Below are positions 8,302 through 15,082 of a DNA stretch of 37,310 bases, in pieces (position 1 is the stretch's first letter; every line of letters starts with the position of its first letter). This DNA is from Planctomycetota bacterium (GTDB lineage Bacteria > Planctomycetota > Planctomycetia > Gemmatales > Gemmataceae), in contig JACOUH010000205.1 in NCBI GenBank assembly GCA_016177925.1, positions 1 through 37,310 of the forward strand. The letters are read 5' to 3'. Position numbers and translations under genes: made by a program. The notes below the pieces were generated by a model. That model saw only the letters and a list, made by a program, of their open reading frames with translations, did no database searches and was not told where the DNA came from.

Positions 8302-8961
8302 ATGTCCCAACCTCTTGTTATCGCCTACCACCTGATCTGGACCGCCTACGGCTGGTGGCTCCCGAACGACCCACGCGGCAGCGGGTCGAAGGAAGTTTGC
8401 ACCGACGTCCTCGCAGAACTCGGGGAACTCCACTTCGGCCGCAAAGCCGTTCAACCTCCTGGTCACGAGGTCCGCCGGTTCTACGAGAAGGCCGCCCAGG
8501 TCCTCCAGCATCCTTTGCTCTCCTTCGACGAGGACGCCCGCGCCGAGATCGGCCTGGCATTCGGCGAGGTGATCGAGGAACAGTGCTATACCAGCTACGC
8601 TTGTGCAATCATGCCCGACCATGTCCACATCCTGATCCGCAAGCACAAGCACCAGGCCGAGGAGATGATCGATGTCCTGAAGGAGGCCAGCCGCATTCGC
8701 CTCTGTGCGAGCAATCACCGGCCCGCAGACCACCCGACCTGGTCGACCCGTGGAGGATGGAAAGTCTTTCTGGAGCACCCCGACGAGATCCGACGAACCA
8801 TCCCGTACATCGAGCGAAACCCGTTGCCGCTCGGGTTGCCGGTGCAGCGTTGGCCCTTCGTCAAGGAATACGATGGCTGGCCTCTCCACGCAGGGCACAG
8901 CCCGAATTCTCCCTACGCGAAGCGTCTGCGCGAAGCGGGAAGACACCCGCAACAATCATGA
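8302..8961 (+). CDS. REP-associated tyrosine transposase (RAYT, Y1/HUH family)
   Basis: A 219-residue protein of the Y1_Tnp/IS200-like HUH family. The HUH motif is 'MPDHVHILI' with H107 and H109. The likely catalytic tyrosine is Y169 in 'TIPYIERNP', the YIxxNP motif that carries the active Tyr in E. coli TnpA-REP. 'GWWLPNDPRGSGS' near the N-terminus is typical of a large RAYT subgroup. RAYTs are single-copy domesticated transposases that cut REP hairpins in single-stranded DNA and are thought to spread them. The ATG is preceded by GGAGAAAGG. A palindrome lies immediately upstream and many related palindromes surround it. Its TGA overlaps the ATG of tsaD (ATGA). Catalytic residues appear intact, so it may be active; its own cognate REP family is not proven. 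Confidence 0.85.
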   Translation: MSQPLVIAYHLIWTAYGWWLPNDPRGSGSKEVCTDVLAELGELHFGRKAVQPPGHEVRRFYEKAAQVLQHPLLSFDEDARAEIGLAFGEVIEEQCYTSYACAIMPDHVHILIRKHKHQAEEMIDVLKEASRIRLCASNHRPADHPTWSTRGGWKVFLEHPDEIRRTIPYIERNPLPLGLPVQRWPFVKEYDGWPLHAGHSPNSPYAKRLREAGRHPQQS

Positions 8962-9977
8962 CGCGAACCCATTTCCTCGCCCTGGAGACCTCCTGCGACG
9001 AAACCGCGGCCGCCGTCTTCACCGACGACCTGGAGGTGCTGGCCAACATGGTCGCCTCGCAGACGGAGTTGCACGCCCGCTTCGGCGGCGTCGTGCCGGA
9101 GGTGGCGGCCCGGGCGCATCTGCAGCGGCTGCTGCCGGTCATCGACGAGGCGCTGCGCACTGCGGGGATTCGCCTCGATCAGCTCGGCGCCATCGCGGTC
9201 CATAACACGCCGGGACTGGTCGGCGCTCTGCTCGTCGGCGTCAGCGCCGCGAAGATGCTGGCGCTGGCGCTGGAGGTGCCGCTGCTCGCGGTCAATCACA
9301 TCGAGTCGCATGTCTACGCCTGCCGGCTGGCGGCGGGGCGTGACATCTTCCCTTGCATCGGACTGGTGGTCAGCGGCGGGCATACGACGCTGTTCCATTG
9401 CAAGAGCGCGCTGCAGTTCGAGCGTCTCGGGGCGACGCGCGACGATGCGGCGGGCGAGGCGTTCGACAAGGTGGCGAGCCTGCTCGGACTTGGTTTCCCT
9501 GGCGGACCGGCGGTCGAGCACGAGGCGGCCGGCGGCGACCCGAACACTCACCGCTTCCCGCGGGCCCTGCTGCACGACGAACGACTTGACTTCAGCTTCA
9601 GCGGCCTGAAGACGGCGGTGCTCTACGCGCTGGCCGGCCCGAACGTCTCGAAAGTGCCACCCCCGCCGCCGGGCCAAACACGCGCCGACCTGGCGGCGAG
9701 CTTCCAGCAAGCGGTGGTCGACGTGTTGGTGGCCAAGTCGCGACAGGCCCTCCGCCGGACCGGACTGACGCGACTGGCCGTCGGCGGGGGTGTCGCGGCT
9801 AACCGCTCTCTGCGGTCCGCCTTGGAGGCGATGGCGAAGGAGGAAGGCACGGAGCTATTCATCCCACCGCTGGCGCTGTGTACGGACAATGCCGCGATGG
9901 CGGCGATCGCCGTCGAGAAATGGCGCCGCCAGGAGTGGGCCTCACTCGACCTCGACGCCGTCGCCACCGTCGGCTGA
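8958..9977 (+). CDS. tsaD: tRNA N6-threonylcarbamoyladenosine transferase TsaD
   Basis: A 339-residue Kae1/TsaD protein, which transfers threonylcarbamoyl from TC-AMP to A37 of ANN-decoding tRNAs, together with TsaB and TsaE. The start 'LALETSCDETAAAV' is the family signature. The metal-binding histidines are in 'VNHIESHVYA' (the usual second motif is HxEGH, here HIESH). 'PCIGLVVSGGHTTLF', 'GEAFDKVASLLGLGFPGGPAVE' and 'LCTDNAAMAAI' (metal Asp) are all present. The gene is essential in most bacteria. Its ATG shares two bases with the RAYT stop codon, so translation may be coupled to the transposase gene. Long readings of this frame start further upstream, but the family N-terminus begins exactly at this ATG. 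Confidence 0.96.
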   Translation: MTRTHFLALETSCDETAAAVFTDDLEVLANMVASQTELHARFGGVVPEVAARAHLQRLLPVIDEALRTAGIRLDQLGAIAVHNTPGLVGALLVGVSAAKMLALALEVPLLAVNHIESHVYACRLAAGRDIFPCIGLVVSGGHTTLFHCKSALQFERLGATRDDAAGEAFDKVASLLGLGFPGGPAVEHEAAGGDPNTHRFPRALLHDERLDFSFSGLKTAVLYALAGPNVSKVPPPPPGQTRADLAASFQQAVVDVLVAKSRQALRRTGLTRLAVGGGVAANRSLRSALEAMAKEEGTELFIPPLALCTDNAAMAAIAVEKWRRQEWASLDLDAVATVG

Positions 9978-9986
9978 GCCTCCGTG

Positions 9987-10643
9987 TTATCCGTGGCCGT
10001 CTTCGTTCTTCCGAAGAATGGCACGGACGGGGCTGGCGTCGAAGCCCACCAGCTTCAGCGGCAGAGCAATCAGTTCATACACACCCTCGGGCACCTCCGC
10101 CAGCACCAATCCCTCCAGGATGGCCAGGTCGTGCTCCAGGGCAGCGTGGTGGGCGGGCAGGTCCTTCGAGGTGAACGGGTCGACGCTCGGCGTATCGATG
10201 CCGACGAGGCGGACGCCGTGCCGGGCGAGCAGGGCGACGAAGTCGGGCGACAGGGCGGCGAAGTCCTCGTTGAAGACGTGCGGGTCGGGGAAGGTGCCGG
10301 TGGCGAGCAACAGACGCTCGGCCCGGAACGGCGGCGACACCCTACTGGGCGTGATGAGGCCGCCGCGCCCCACGGACACGCGCAGCACCTGGCAGGGGCC
10401 GAGATAGAGGTCGAGGCGGCGCTGGTCGATGGTGGGAGCACCGCGGCCGTAGTGGCTCGGGGCATCGGCATGGGCGCCGAGGTGGACTGTTGCGTGGAGG
10501 GTCGACAGGGTGATGTTCGAGACACTTTTGCTTGCATCCGACGAATCCTGGTTGTTGTCCAGCAACACCTCGCGCGTCAGGGGCGTGTCGCCGGGCCAGA
10601 CCGCCAGTCGAGGGCTAAGCGGCGGCGAAACGTCGTAAATCAT
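9987..10643 (-). CDS. kynB: Kynurenine formamidase-like cyclase family protein
   Basis: A 218-residue member of the cyclase family (PF04199), best matching KynB, which hydrolyses N-formyl-L-kynurenine in tryptophan breakdown. The metal motif H54-x3-H58-x-D60-x3-H64 ('HLGAHADAPSHY') is intact; 'YDVSPPLSPRLAVWPGD' and 'LVGIDTPSVDPF' are typical of KynB. Length fits (about 205-220). It is the last gene of a minus-strand series after the HEAT and PH-like genes, 85 bases downstream of the PH-like gene, but no other kynurenine genes (tryptophan dioxygenase, kynureninase) are next to it, so the role rests on sequence alone. It converges on tsaD with a gap of nine bases. A related amidohydrolase or isatin hydrolase function is the main alternative. 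Confidence 0.82.
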   Translation of the reverse strand: MIYDVSPPLSPRLAVWPGDTPLTREVLLDNNQDSSDASKSVSNITLSTLHATVHLGAHADAPSHYGRGAPTIDQRRLDLYLGPCQVLRVSVGRGGLITPSRVSPPFRAERLLLATGTFPDPHVFNEDFAALSPDFVALLARHGVRLVGIDTPSVDPFTSKDLPAHHAALEHDLAILEGLVLAEVPEGVYELIALPLKLVGFDASPVRAILRKNEDGHG

Positions 10644-10728
10644 CGCGGTTCCTTCAACTCATTTCACGACCGCCATTGTATCGAAACGAGCGCGGCGGTT
10701 CACGGTCGGTAGCGGACAGGTTCGCGGC

Positions 10729-11190
10729 CTACCGACCTCCCTGCAACGCTTCGGTTAACGGGTGGTCCGGCCCGGCGCGGTCCGCGATGGCGGCGCGGAA
10801 GCCGGGCATGTCCGTAAGGAACAAGGGCACGCACAACTCGCGGCGCGTGGCCGACGACTGGACCATCAAGTACCTCAACCCGAGGACGTTGAGCGGCCGC
10901 ACCCGCTCGATGGTCGGCCAGGGGGCAAAGTGGTAGAAGACGCCAGACGCATCGTAGCACCTGATGCCGTCCGCGGTGACGTACACCCGCAAGTACACCA
11001 CGGCCAGCGCCAGCAATAGCCCGGCCGTCAGGGAGCCGGCCAGGGAGCCCACGGTTATGGCGAGGTGGATCTCCCAACCGGACAGGTAAGCCCAGACGCT
11101 TACTACCAGCGCCCAGGCGCCCAAGACGTACGTGGTCGAACGCCATACGACCCAAAAGCTTGACCGGAACGACAACACGGGCTGATCCAT
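10729..11190 (-). CDS. Membrane protein with bacterial PH-like domain
   Basis: A 153-residue protein with two closely spaced hydrophobic segments near the N-terminus (about residues 18-35 and 42-66), then a soluble part reading 'VYVTADGIRCYDASGVFYHF', 'PWPTIERVRP' and 'GLRYLMVQSSA'. This pattern (two membrane helices followed by a beta-rich domain with 'V..dGIr.yd..G....pW..I..V') is that of bacterial PH-domain proteins such as YcxB/YdbT relatives. No catalytic motif is seen. The N-terminal ATG follows a region without a strong Shine-Dalgarno. It lies between the HEAT-repeat gene and kynB on the same strand, separated from the former by a partial TTAGCCC repeat. Function unknown. Confidence 0.65.
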   Translation of the reverse strand: MDQPVLSFRSSFWVVWRSTTYVLGAWALVVSVWAYLSGWEIHLAITVGSLAGSLTAGLLLALAVVYLRVYVTADGIRCYDASGVFYHFAPWPTIERVRPLNVLGLRYLMVQSSATRRELCVPLFLTDMPGFRAAIADRAGPDHPLTEALQGGR

Positions 11191-11223
11191 AGCTCACCTC
11201 GCGCCTGCCTGGGACCGCACACA

Positions 11224-11255
11224 TCGAGGGACATCCCTCGCTGGCGCGTCGGGCT
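11224..11255. repeat. Half copy of the TTAGCCC-family element
   Basis: The segment 11235-11255 matches the right arm of the elements at 1631-1653 and 6511-6530 (CCTCGCTGGCGCGTCGGGCT). A short GAGGG at 11226 can pair with CCCTC at 11235, but the full left arm is missing. It lies between the HEAT-repeat stop and the PH-like gene start. Confidence 0.75.
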
Positions 11256-11262
11256 GGTGTGG

Positions 11263-12558
11263 CTATTTTTCTTGCTGATCGGCGAGCTGCTTGAGGACGC
11301 TCGTGGCAGCGTCGCTGATGGCCCGCTGCGGCGCACGCGTCGCTCGCTTCAGGTCATCGCGCACCACCTCGTAATCGGCCCCGATGATCCCGCGCCCCAG
11401 TTCGCCCAACGACAGGATCGACGCCAGGGCGACGTCGTTGATCTTGTCCGCCATGCCGTTGCGAAACGCTGTCAGCACCGCTTTGCGCTGCCCGCCCAGG
11501 TCGGCGCCCAACTCCTTGCCGAGCTGGCCGATGGCGTGGAGGGCCTGGCAGCGGACGTACTGATCCTGCTCGATGGCTGTGGCCTTCAGCAGCGTCGGCA
11601 GCACCGATTTGCGCTCGAAGCCGTAGTGGTTGAGGGCAGTCATGGCGATCCGGGTCATTTGCAAATCCTTGACCTGACGGAGGACGCGCTCGCCGCGGTC
11701 GTCCTTGACCTTGACCTCGCGGACGGTCATGGCGTCCTCGAGCAACTTGGCCAACGGCGGCAGCGCCTCGGGGTTGCCGATGAGCCCCAGCGCGGTGACG
11801 GCGGCCCGGCGCAATTCGCCGTGGACCTGCGGCGGGACGCCGGCGGGCTCGGCCTCGAACGCCTGGTCGACGAGGATGTCGACGGCCGACGACGACGGCT
11901 TGCCGATGCGGCCCAGGGCGGAGACCAGGTAGGTCCGGACGCGGATGCCCTCCTTGCCCTTGTTGTCGCGGACCGCCTGGATGAGGGCAGTGACGGCCTT
12001 GTCGGCGTCCGAGCCGATGGCACCGAGCCCGTCGGCAGCGGCGACGCGGACGTCAGGACTCTCGTCCTTGAGGGCCGCGGCCAGGGTCGGGACGGTCGCC
12101 CGCACCTCCGCCGGGGCGTCCTTGACGCTGCTCGCAATCCTGGCGAGGGCGGCGGCGGCGGCCTCGCGAATCACCGGCGACTTGTCGTGCTTGATGGCGA
12201 AGGCCAGCGCCTCGACACCGGCCACGATGGGGATGTTGATGAAAGTGCGCTCGTCGAGAGCCTTGGCGCCGAGTCGGCCGAGCGTCAGCGCTGCTCCCTG
12301 GCGGACGGCGATCTCCTTGTCGTCGCGCAGGGCGGCGCCGATGGTGTCGAAGATCTTGCGCGTCTGCGGGCCCGCCTGGTCGAGGGCGATCAGCGCGATC
12401 CGCCGGGTACGCGGGTCCTTGTGCGTGCGCAGGATCTGCATCCACTCAGAGGCCTTCTTGCCGCGGACGATGCGATCCGTCTCGTCTTGTGGGCGAGCCG
12501 TACCGGCGGCGGCGAGCAGGGCGAGGCAAGCCCCGAGGGAGAGTGTGACGTGGCGCAT
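11263..12558 (-). CDS. Exported HEAT-repeat protein
   Basis: A 431-residue protein with an N-terminal signal peptide (basic start, hydrophobic 'LSLGACLALLAAAGTA', likely cleavage before 'RPQDE'). The rest is built of about eight or nine HEAT-like helical pairs such as 'RRIALIALDQAGPQTRKIF', 'RQGAALTLGRLGAKAL' and 'RVAAADGLGAIGSDADKAV'. HEAT arrays are protein-binding scaffolds; planctomycetes carry many exported ones and partners are generally unknown. There is no catalytic motif. It heads a minus-strand series followed by the PH-like and kynB genes, though gaps of 72 and 85 bases leave it open whether they form one transcript. Confidence 0.85.
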   Translation of the reverse strand: MRHVTLSLGACLALLAAAGTARPQDETDRIVRGKKASEWMQILRTHKDPRTRRIALIALDQAGPQTRKIFDTIGAALRDDKEIAVRQGAALTLGRLGAKALDERTFINIPIVAGVEALAFAIKHDKSPVIREAAAAALARIASSVKDAPAEVRATVPTLAAALKDESPDVRVAAADGLGAIGSDADKAVTALIQAVRDNKGKEGIRVRTYLVSALGRIGKPSSSAVDILVDQAFEAEPAGVPPQVHGELRRAAVTALGLIGNPEALPPLAKLLEDAMTVREVKVKDDRGERVLRQVKDLQMTRIAMTALNHYGFERKSVLPTLLKATAIEQDQYVRCQALHAIGQLGKELGADLGGQRKAVLTAFRNGMADKINDVALASILSLGELGRGIIGADYEVVRDDLKRATRAPQRAISDAATSVLKQLADQQEK

Positions 12559-12663
12559 GGGGGAAACCTCGTGGGTCGGAGTTCAGGGAAGGCGGAGCCC
12601 CCCACGGTTGAGCATACTTGCGTCCGAGGGGCCCTTCAAGAAGACGACCCACGCGAGGTTTTC

Positions 12664-12688
12664 CCCCTCTCCCCCGAGGGGAGAGGGG
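12664..12688. repeat. CCCCTCTCCCC palindrome (copy 1)
   Basis: Perfect 11-base arms with the loop CGA, lying between the HEAT gene start and the DUF2892-SRPBCC stop (both minus strand), 10 bases past that stop. A similar palindrome sits at 15040-15064. It could help terminate the SRPBCC transcript. Confidence 0.75.
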
Positions 12689-12697
12689 AGCAAGTCG

Positions 12698-13462
12698 TTA
12701 GCGGCCGCGGCAGGAAGTCTGGCCCTTCACAGTCGGAATGTCGCCGGCCTCGGTCAGCTGCTTGAAGCGGCGCAGCTCCTCCTGGATCTCGCACTCGGGA
12801 TCGGCCCCGAACAGCCAGGCCAGCCAGCTGCCGAGCTTGCCACCGGGCGGGTCGTATTTGAGGACGACGCGCACCTCGGTGCCGCGGTCGCCCGGCGCCG
12901 GCGTGAAGTGGACGGATCCTGCCGTCGACACCTGCGAGCCCTCCAGCGAGCGCCAGGCAATCAAGCGGTTCGGCTCCTCGTTGATGATCTCGGCGTCCCA
13001 CGAGACGTTCATGCCCGCCGGCCCGCGGGCAACCCAGTGCGAGCGACCGTCCTCGCAGGTGACCGATTCGAGGTGGCGCATGAAGCGCGGCAGGTTCTCG
13101 AAGTCGCGCCAGAAGCGGAACAGCTCATCGGCGGGCTTGCGGATAGTGACCGCCTGCACCACCTTGACGCCGCGTCGCGCCGAAACCGCGGCGGTCTTGT
13201 AGTGCTGCGCCGTGTTGACGCCTAGCGCCGCGTAGAGATGACAGTGCCCTGTCATTCCGCGGTACAGGATGCTGCCGCCGAGGACTGCCTCGGCGACACC
13301 GCCCAGCGTGCCCCGGCGCAGTCCGTCGAAGGCAAGCAGCCCACCGCCGACCAGCGACATCCAGCGCTCGACCGCGCCGACGTTGGTCCCCTCGCGGGCG
13401 CTGCCGCGACGAGCCTGGCCGGACGCGATCCGCCGGCTGATCGGAGTTTGTGCGGAAACCAT
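12698..13462 (-). CDS. DUF2892-SRPBCC (COQ10-like) fusion protein
   Basis: A 254-residue protein. Residues about 28-75 ('ERWMSLVGGGLLAFDGLRRG', then 'GGSILYRGMTGHCHLY') match the DUF2892/YgaP-like hydrophobic domain. After 'KVVQAVTIRKPADELFRFWRDFENLPRFMRH' a SRPBCC/START-like domain follows, with 'RGPAGMNVSWDAEIINEEPN' and 'GTEVRVVLKYDPPGG'. This arrangement (DUF2892 followed by a cyclase/COQ10-like domain) is common in bacteria and is thought to bind a hydrophobic ligand at the membrane; the ligand is unknown. The ATG at 13462 is chosen because an AGGAGG lies six bases upstream; the longer frame to 13492 adds ten residues with no such site. Confidence 0.85.
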   Translation of the reverse strand: MVSAQTPISRRIASGQARRGSAREGTNVGAVERWMSLVGGGLLAFDGLRRGTLGGVAEAVLGGSILYRGMTGHCHLYAALGVNTAQHYKTAAVSARRGVKVVQAVTIRKPADELFRFWRDFENLPRFMRHLESVTCEDGRSHWVARGPAGMNVSWDAEIINEEPNRLIAWRSLEGSQVSTAGSVHFTPAPGDRGTEVRVVLKYDPPGGKLGSWLAWLFGADPECEIQEELRRFKQLTEAGDIPTVKGQTSCRGR

Positions 13463-13670
13463 GCGTTCCTCCTTCCTGATGAGTGAGGGCAAGAGGCGCC
13501 CTGCCGAGCGGCAGGGGCGATCTCGTTGTTTTGATCAGCGGGGCGACCGTTTGAGAGGGAATGGGTGCAAATCGAGTGCCGGCCGCAGAGGAGCAGTGCC
13601 GAGTGAGGCGGCCCCGTTTTTGCTCCGTGTCCCTTGGCAGAGGGCCCATCGAGAGAGCAGGAGATCGGTC

Positions 13671-13931
13671 ATGGCGGAGAACAGGACGCGAGGCGAGCAC
13701 CACTCTCCGGAGAGCCACTGGCGGGTGGACACGCCGCAGGAGCAGCCGGCGCACGAGGAGATCATCAGCATCACAAGGGCCGTCGAGGAGGCGCTACCGG
13801 CGCTCGGGTGCGAGGCGAGCGATGAAGACGTGCAGTTCCGGTTGCGCCAGGAGGGCATCGAGATCGACCGCGAGCGGATCGCGCAGGTCCGCGAGGAGTT
13901 GGCTCGCAGCAAGCAGGTGTGCCAGGACTGA
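13671..13931 (+). CDS. Small conserved-looking acidic protein, unknown function
   Basis: An 86-residue, charged, probably soluble protein. The ATG is preceded by AGGAG at eight bases' distance. The N-terminus is polar ('RGEHHSPESHWRVD'); the C-terminal half is predicted helical: 'EEIISITRAVEEALPALG', then a winged-helix-like pattern 'SDEDVQFRLRQEGIEIDR' and 'ERIAQVREELARSK'. That last part could be a small helical DNA- or protein-binding module, but no family is recognised. It is divergent from the DUF2892-SRPBCC gene and ends right where a 30-base tandem repeat begins. Confidence 0.6.
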   Translation: MAENRTRGEHHSPESHWRVDTPQEQPAHEEIISITRAVEEALPALGCEASDEDVQFRLRQEGIEIDRERIAQVREELARSKQVCQD

Positions 13932-13932
13932 C

Positions 13933-14082
13933 GGTCGTCCCAGGTTGCGACCCCCACCGAGGCGTCGTCCCGGGATCGAGCCCCAACGGGGCGGCCGTCC
14001 CGGGATCGAGCCCCAACGGGGCGGCCGTCCCGGAATTGAGCCCCAACGGGGCGGCCGTCCCGGAATTGAGCCCCAACGGGGC
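13933..14082. repeat. 30-base tandem repeat array (five units)
   Basis: Units end at 13963, 13992, 14022, 14052 and 14082. The consensus contains GCCGTCCCGG and a short GCCCC-AAC-GGGGC stem-loop; the first unit is diverged and the second one base short. Units 2-3 share GGATCGAG while 4-5 share GGAATTGAG, so pairs were duplicated. There are no spacers. A single related unit lies at 37206-37226. Confidence 0.93.
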
Positions 14083-14271
14083 GGTCGTCAATAGCCAGGG
14101 GCGTGAGCCCCTGGTTCGCGGGCAAGGCCCGAGGCGGAGAGCCCCGAAGGGGCGGCAGTGAGCGGCGGGGTGTCGGTTACTGCCGCCCCTTCGGGGCTGT
14201 TGGTCGAGGTGGGACCGCGAGCCCATCCCAGGGCTCACGTCCTGGGCTATTGACGACCGCCCCTTCAGGGC
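14079..14271. repeat. Composite ~90-base inverted repeat
   Basis: The left arm (about 14079-14160) and right arm (about 14178-14271) carry the same order of modules in opposite orientation. The modules are GGGGCGGTCGTCAATAGCC, a GTGAGCCC-centred palindrome, a variable GC-rich stretch, then AGCCCCGAAGGGGCGGCAGT. The arms are imperfect in the middle. The inner GCCCCGAAGGGGC stem is itself a palindrome. Confidence 0.85.
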
Positions 14272-14353
14272 GGAAGAACGATGGTTTCCACCTCTTCGAG
14301 GATGCAAAGGGGGATTCTCATTCTCGCGCAAACAGTCACTCACCGAGCGGGCG

Positions 14354-15015
14354 TTACGCCGGCCAGCACTGCGAGCCACCGTCAACGCGGATCACTTGCC
14401 CGCTGATGAATCGCCCCTCCTCCGACGCCAGGAAGGCGACCACAGAAGCGACCTCGTGAGGCCGGCCGTAACGCAGCAGCGTCCCCTCCTCGATAAGCAG
14501 CCGGCAATCGAGCCGATCGTGATGATCCGGCCGCCGCGCCGCGTTATCATCTCCGGCGCCACCTCGCGACAGCAAAGAATGCATGTCAGCAGGTTGCGGT
14601 CAAGCACAGCACGGATGTCGGCCAGCGGGATGCCTACACAGTCGTCGGGGCTGGGACGTCCGCCGCGGCCGACGCCGGTGCCGCCGGCGCCGATGTCCCC
14701 GCCCGCGTTGGTGACGAGGATGTCGATGGGGCCCCAGCGGCCGCGGACCTCCCCGGCGATGCGCTTCACCTCTGCCTCGTCGGTTACGTCGCCCCAAACC
14801 GGCAGCGCCTCACCGTCCGCCTCGGCGGCGACGTCGCGCGCTACCTGCTCCATCGACTCGCCCTCGCCGAACGAGCGCGGCGAGTCGAAACGCGTGCCGT
14901 GGATGGCGACCGCCGCGCCGAGGCGGCAGAGCGTCGTGGCCAGGACGCGGCCCAGGCCTCGCGAGGAGCCGGTTACCCAGGCGACCTTTCCGCCAAGAGG
15001 TTTTTCATTGGACAT
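14354..15015 (-). pseudogene. Short-chain dehydrogenase/reductase, internal deletion and frameshift
   Basis: Remnant of an SDR-family oxidoreductase. The first 175 or so residues are normal: 'VTGSSRGLGRVLA' (NAD(P)-binding GxxxGxG), 'ILVTNAGG', 'RGGRIITIGSIAG' (catalytic Ser region). Right after 'GSIAGC' the reading frame jumps by one and continues as 'LIEEGTLLRYGRPHEVASVV' and 'GRFISGQVIRVDGG', the normal SDR C-terminus. The junction is near 14497. The segment that should hold the catalytic YxxxK and about 50-60 residues is missing, so the product cannot be an active SDR. Start: GGAG eight bases before the ATG at 15015. It follows the CocE-type hydrolase gene by 67 bases on the same strand. 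An assembly error cannot be excluded, but loss of the whole YxxxK segment argues for a real deletion. Confidence 0.85.
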
Positions 15016-15039
15016 ACGACATCTCCGATACTTGTTTCT

Positions 15040-15064
15040 CCCCTCTCTCCTCGGGGGAGAGGGG
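15040..15064. repeat. CCCCTCTC palindrome (copy 2)
   Basis: Imperfect palindrome CCCCTCTCTCC...GGGGAGAGGGG between the hydrolase stop and the dehydrogenase pseudogene start. It belongs to the same type as 12664-12688. Confidence 0.7.
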
Positions 15065-15082
15065 GGAAGACAGGGCCGGCGG

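Larger units (their letters stand above)
13932..14353. other. 422-base repeat tract without genes
   Basis: No gene is seen. The stretch is filled by a five-unit 30-base tandem array (13933-14082) and a composite inverted repeat (14079-14271), then about 80 bases of unremarkable sequence before the dehydrogenase pseudogene. Open frames crossing it encode decapeptide repeats on both strands and are products of the 30-base period. Confidence 0.75.

Noticed and set aside
8916-8943. Second REP element downstream of the RAYT
   Set aside because: CGCGAAGCG occurs twice as a direct repeat, not inverted, and lies within the coding sequence; too weak to call.
8238-8961. Complete IS200/IS605 insertion sequence
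   Set aside because: No left and right end hairpins of an IS or a TnpB gene are present; features match a single-copy RAYT.
11257-12765. 502-codon plus-strand frame opposite the HEAT-repeat gene
   Set aside because: The minus strand encodes a clear signal peptide plus HEAT repeats; the plus frame is its mirror.
13933-14082. CRISPR array
   Set aside because: The 30-base period has no unique spacers; units follow each other directly, and no cas genes are near.
13771-14385. Protein with decapeptide repeats on the minus strand across the repeat tract
   Set aside because: The repeats come from the 30-base DNA period, frames are open on both strands, and there is no ribosome-binding site or family resemblance.
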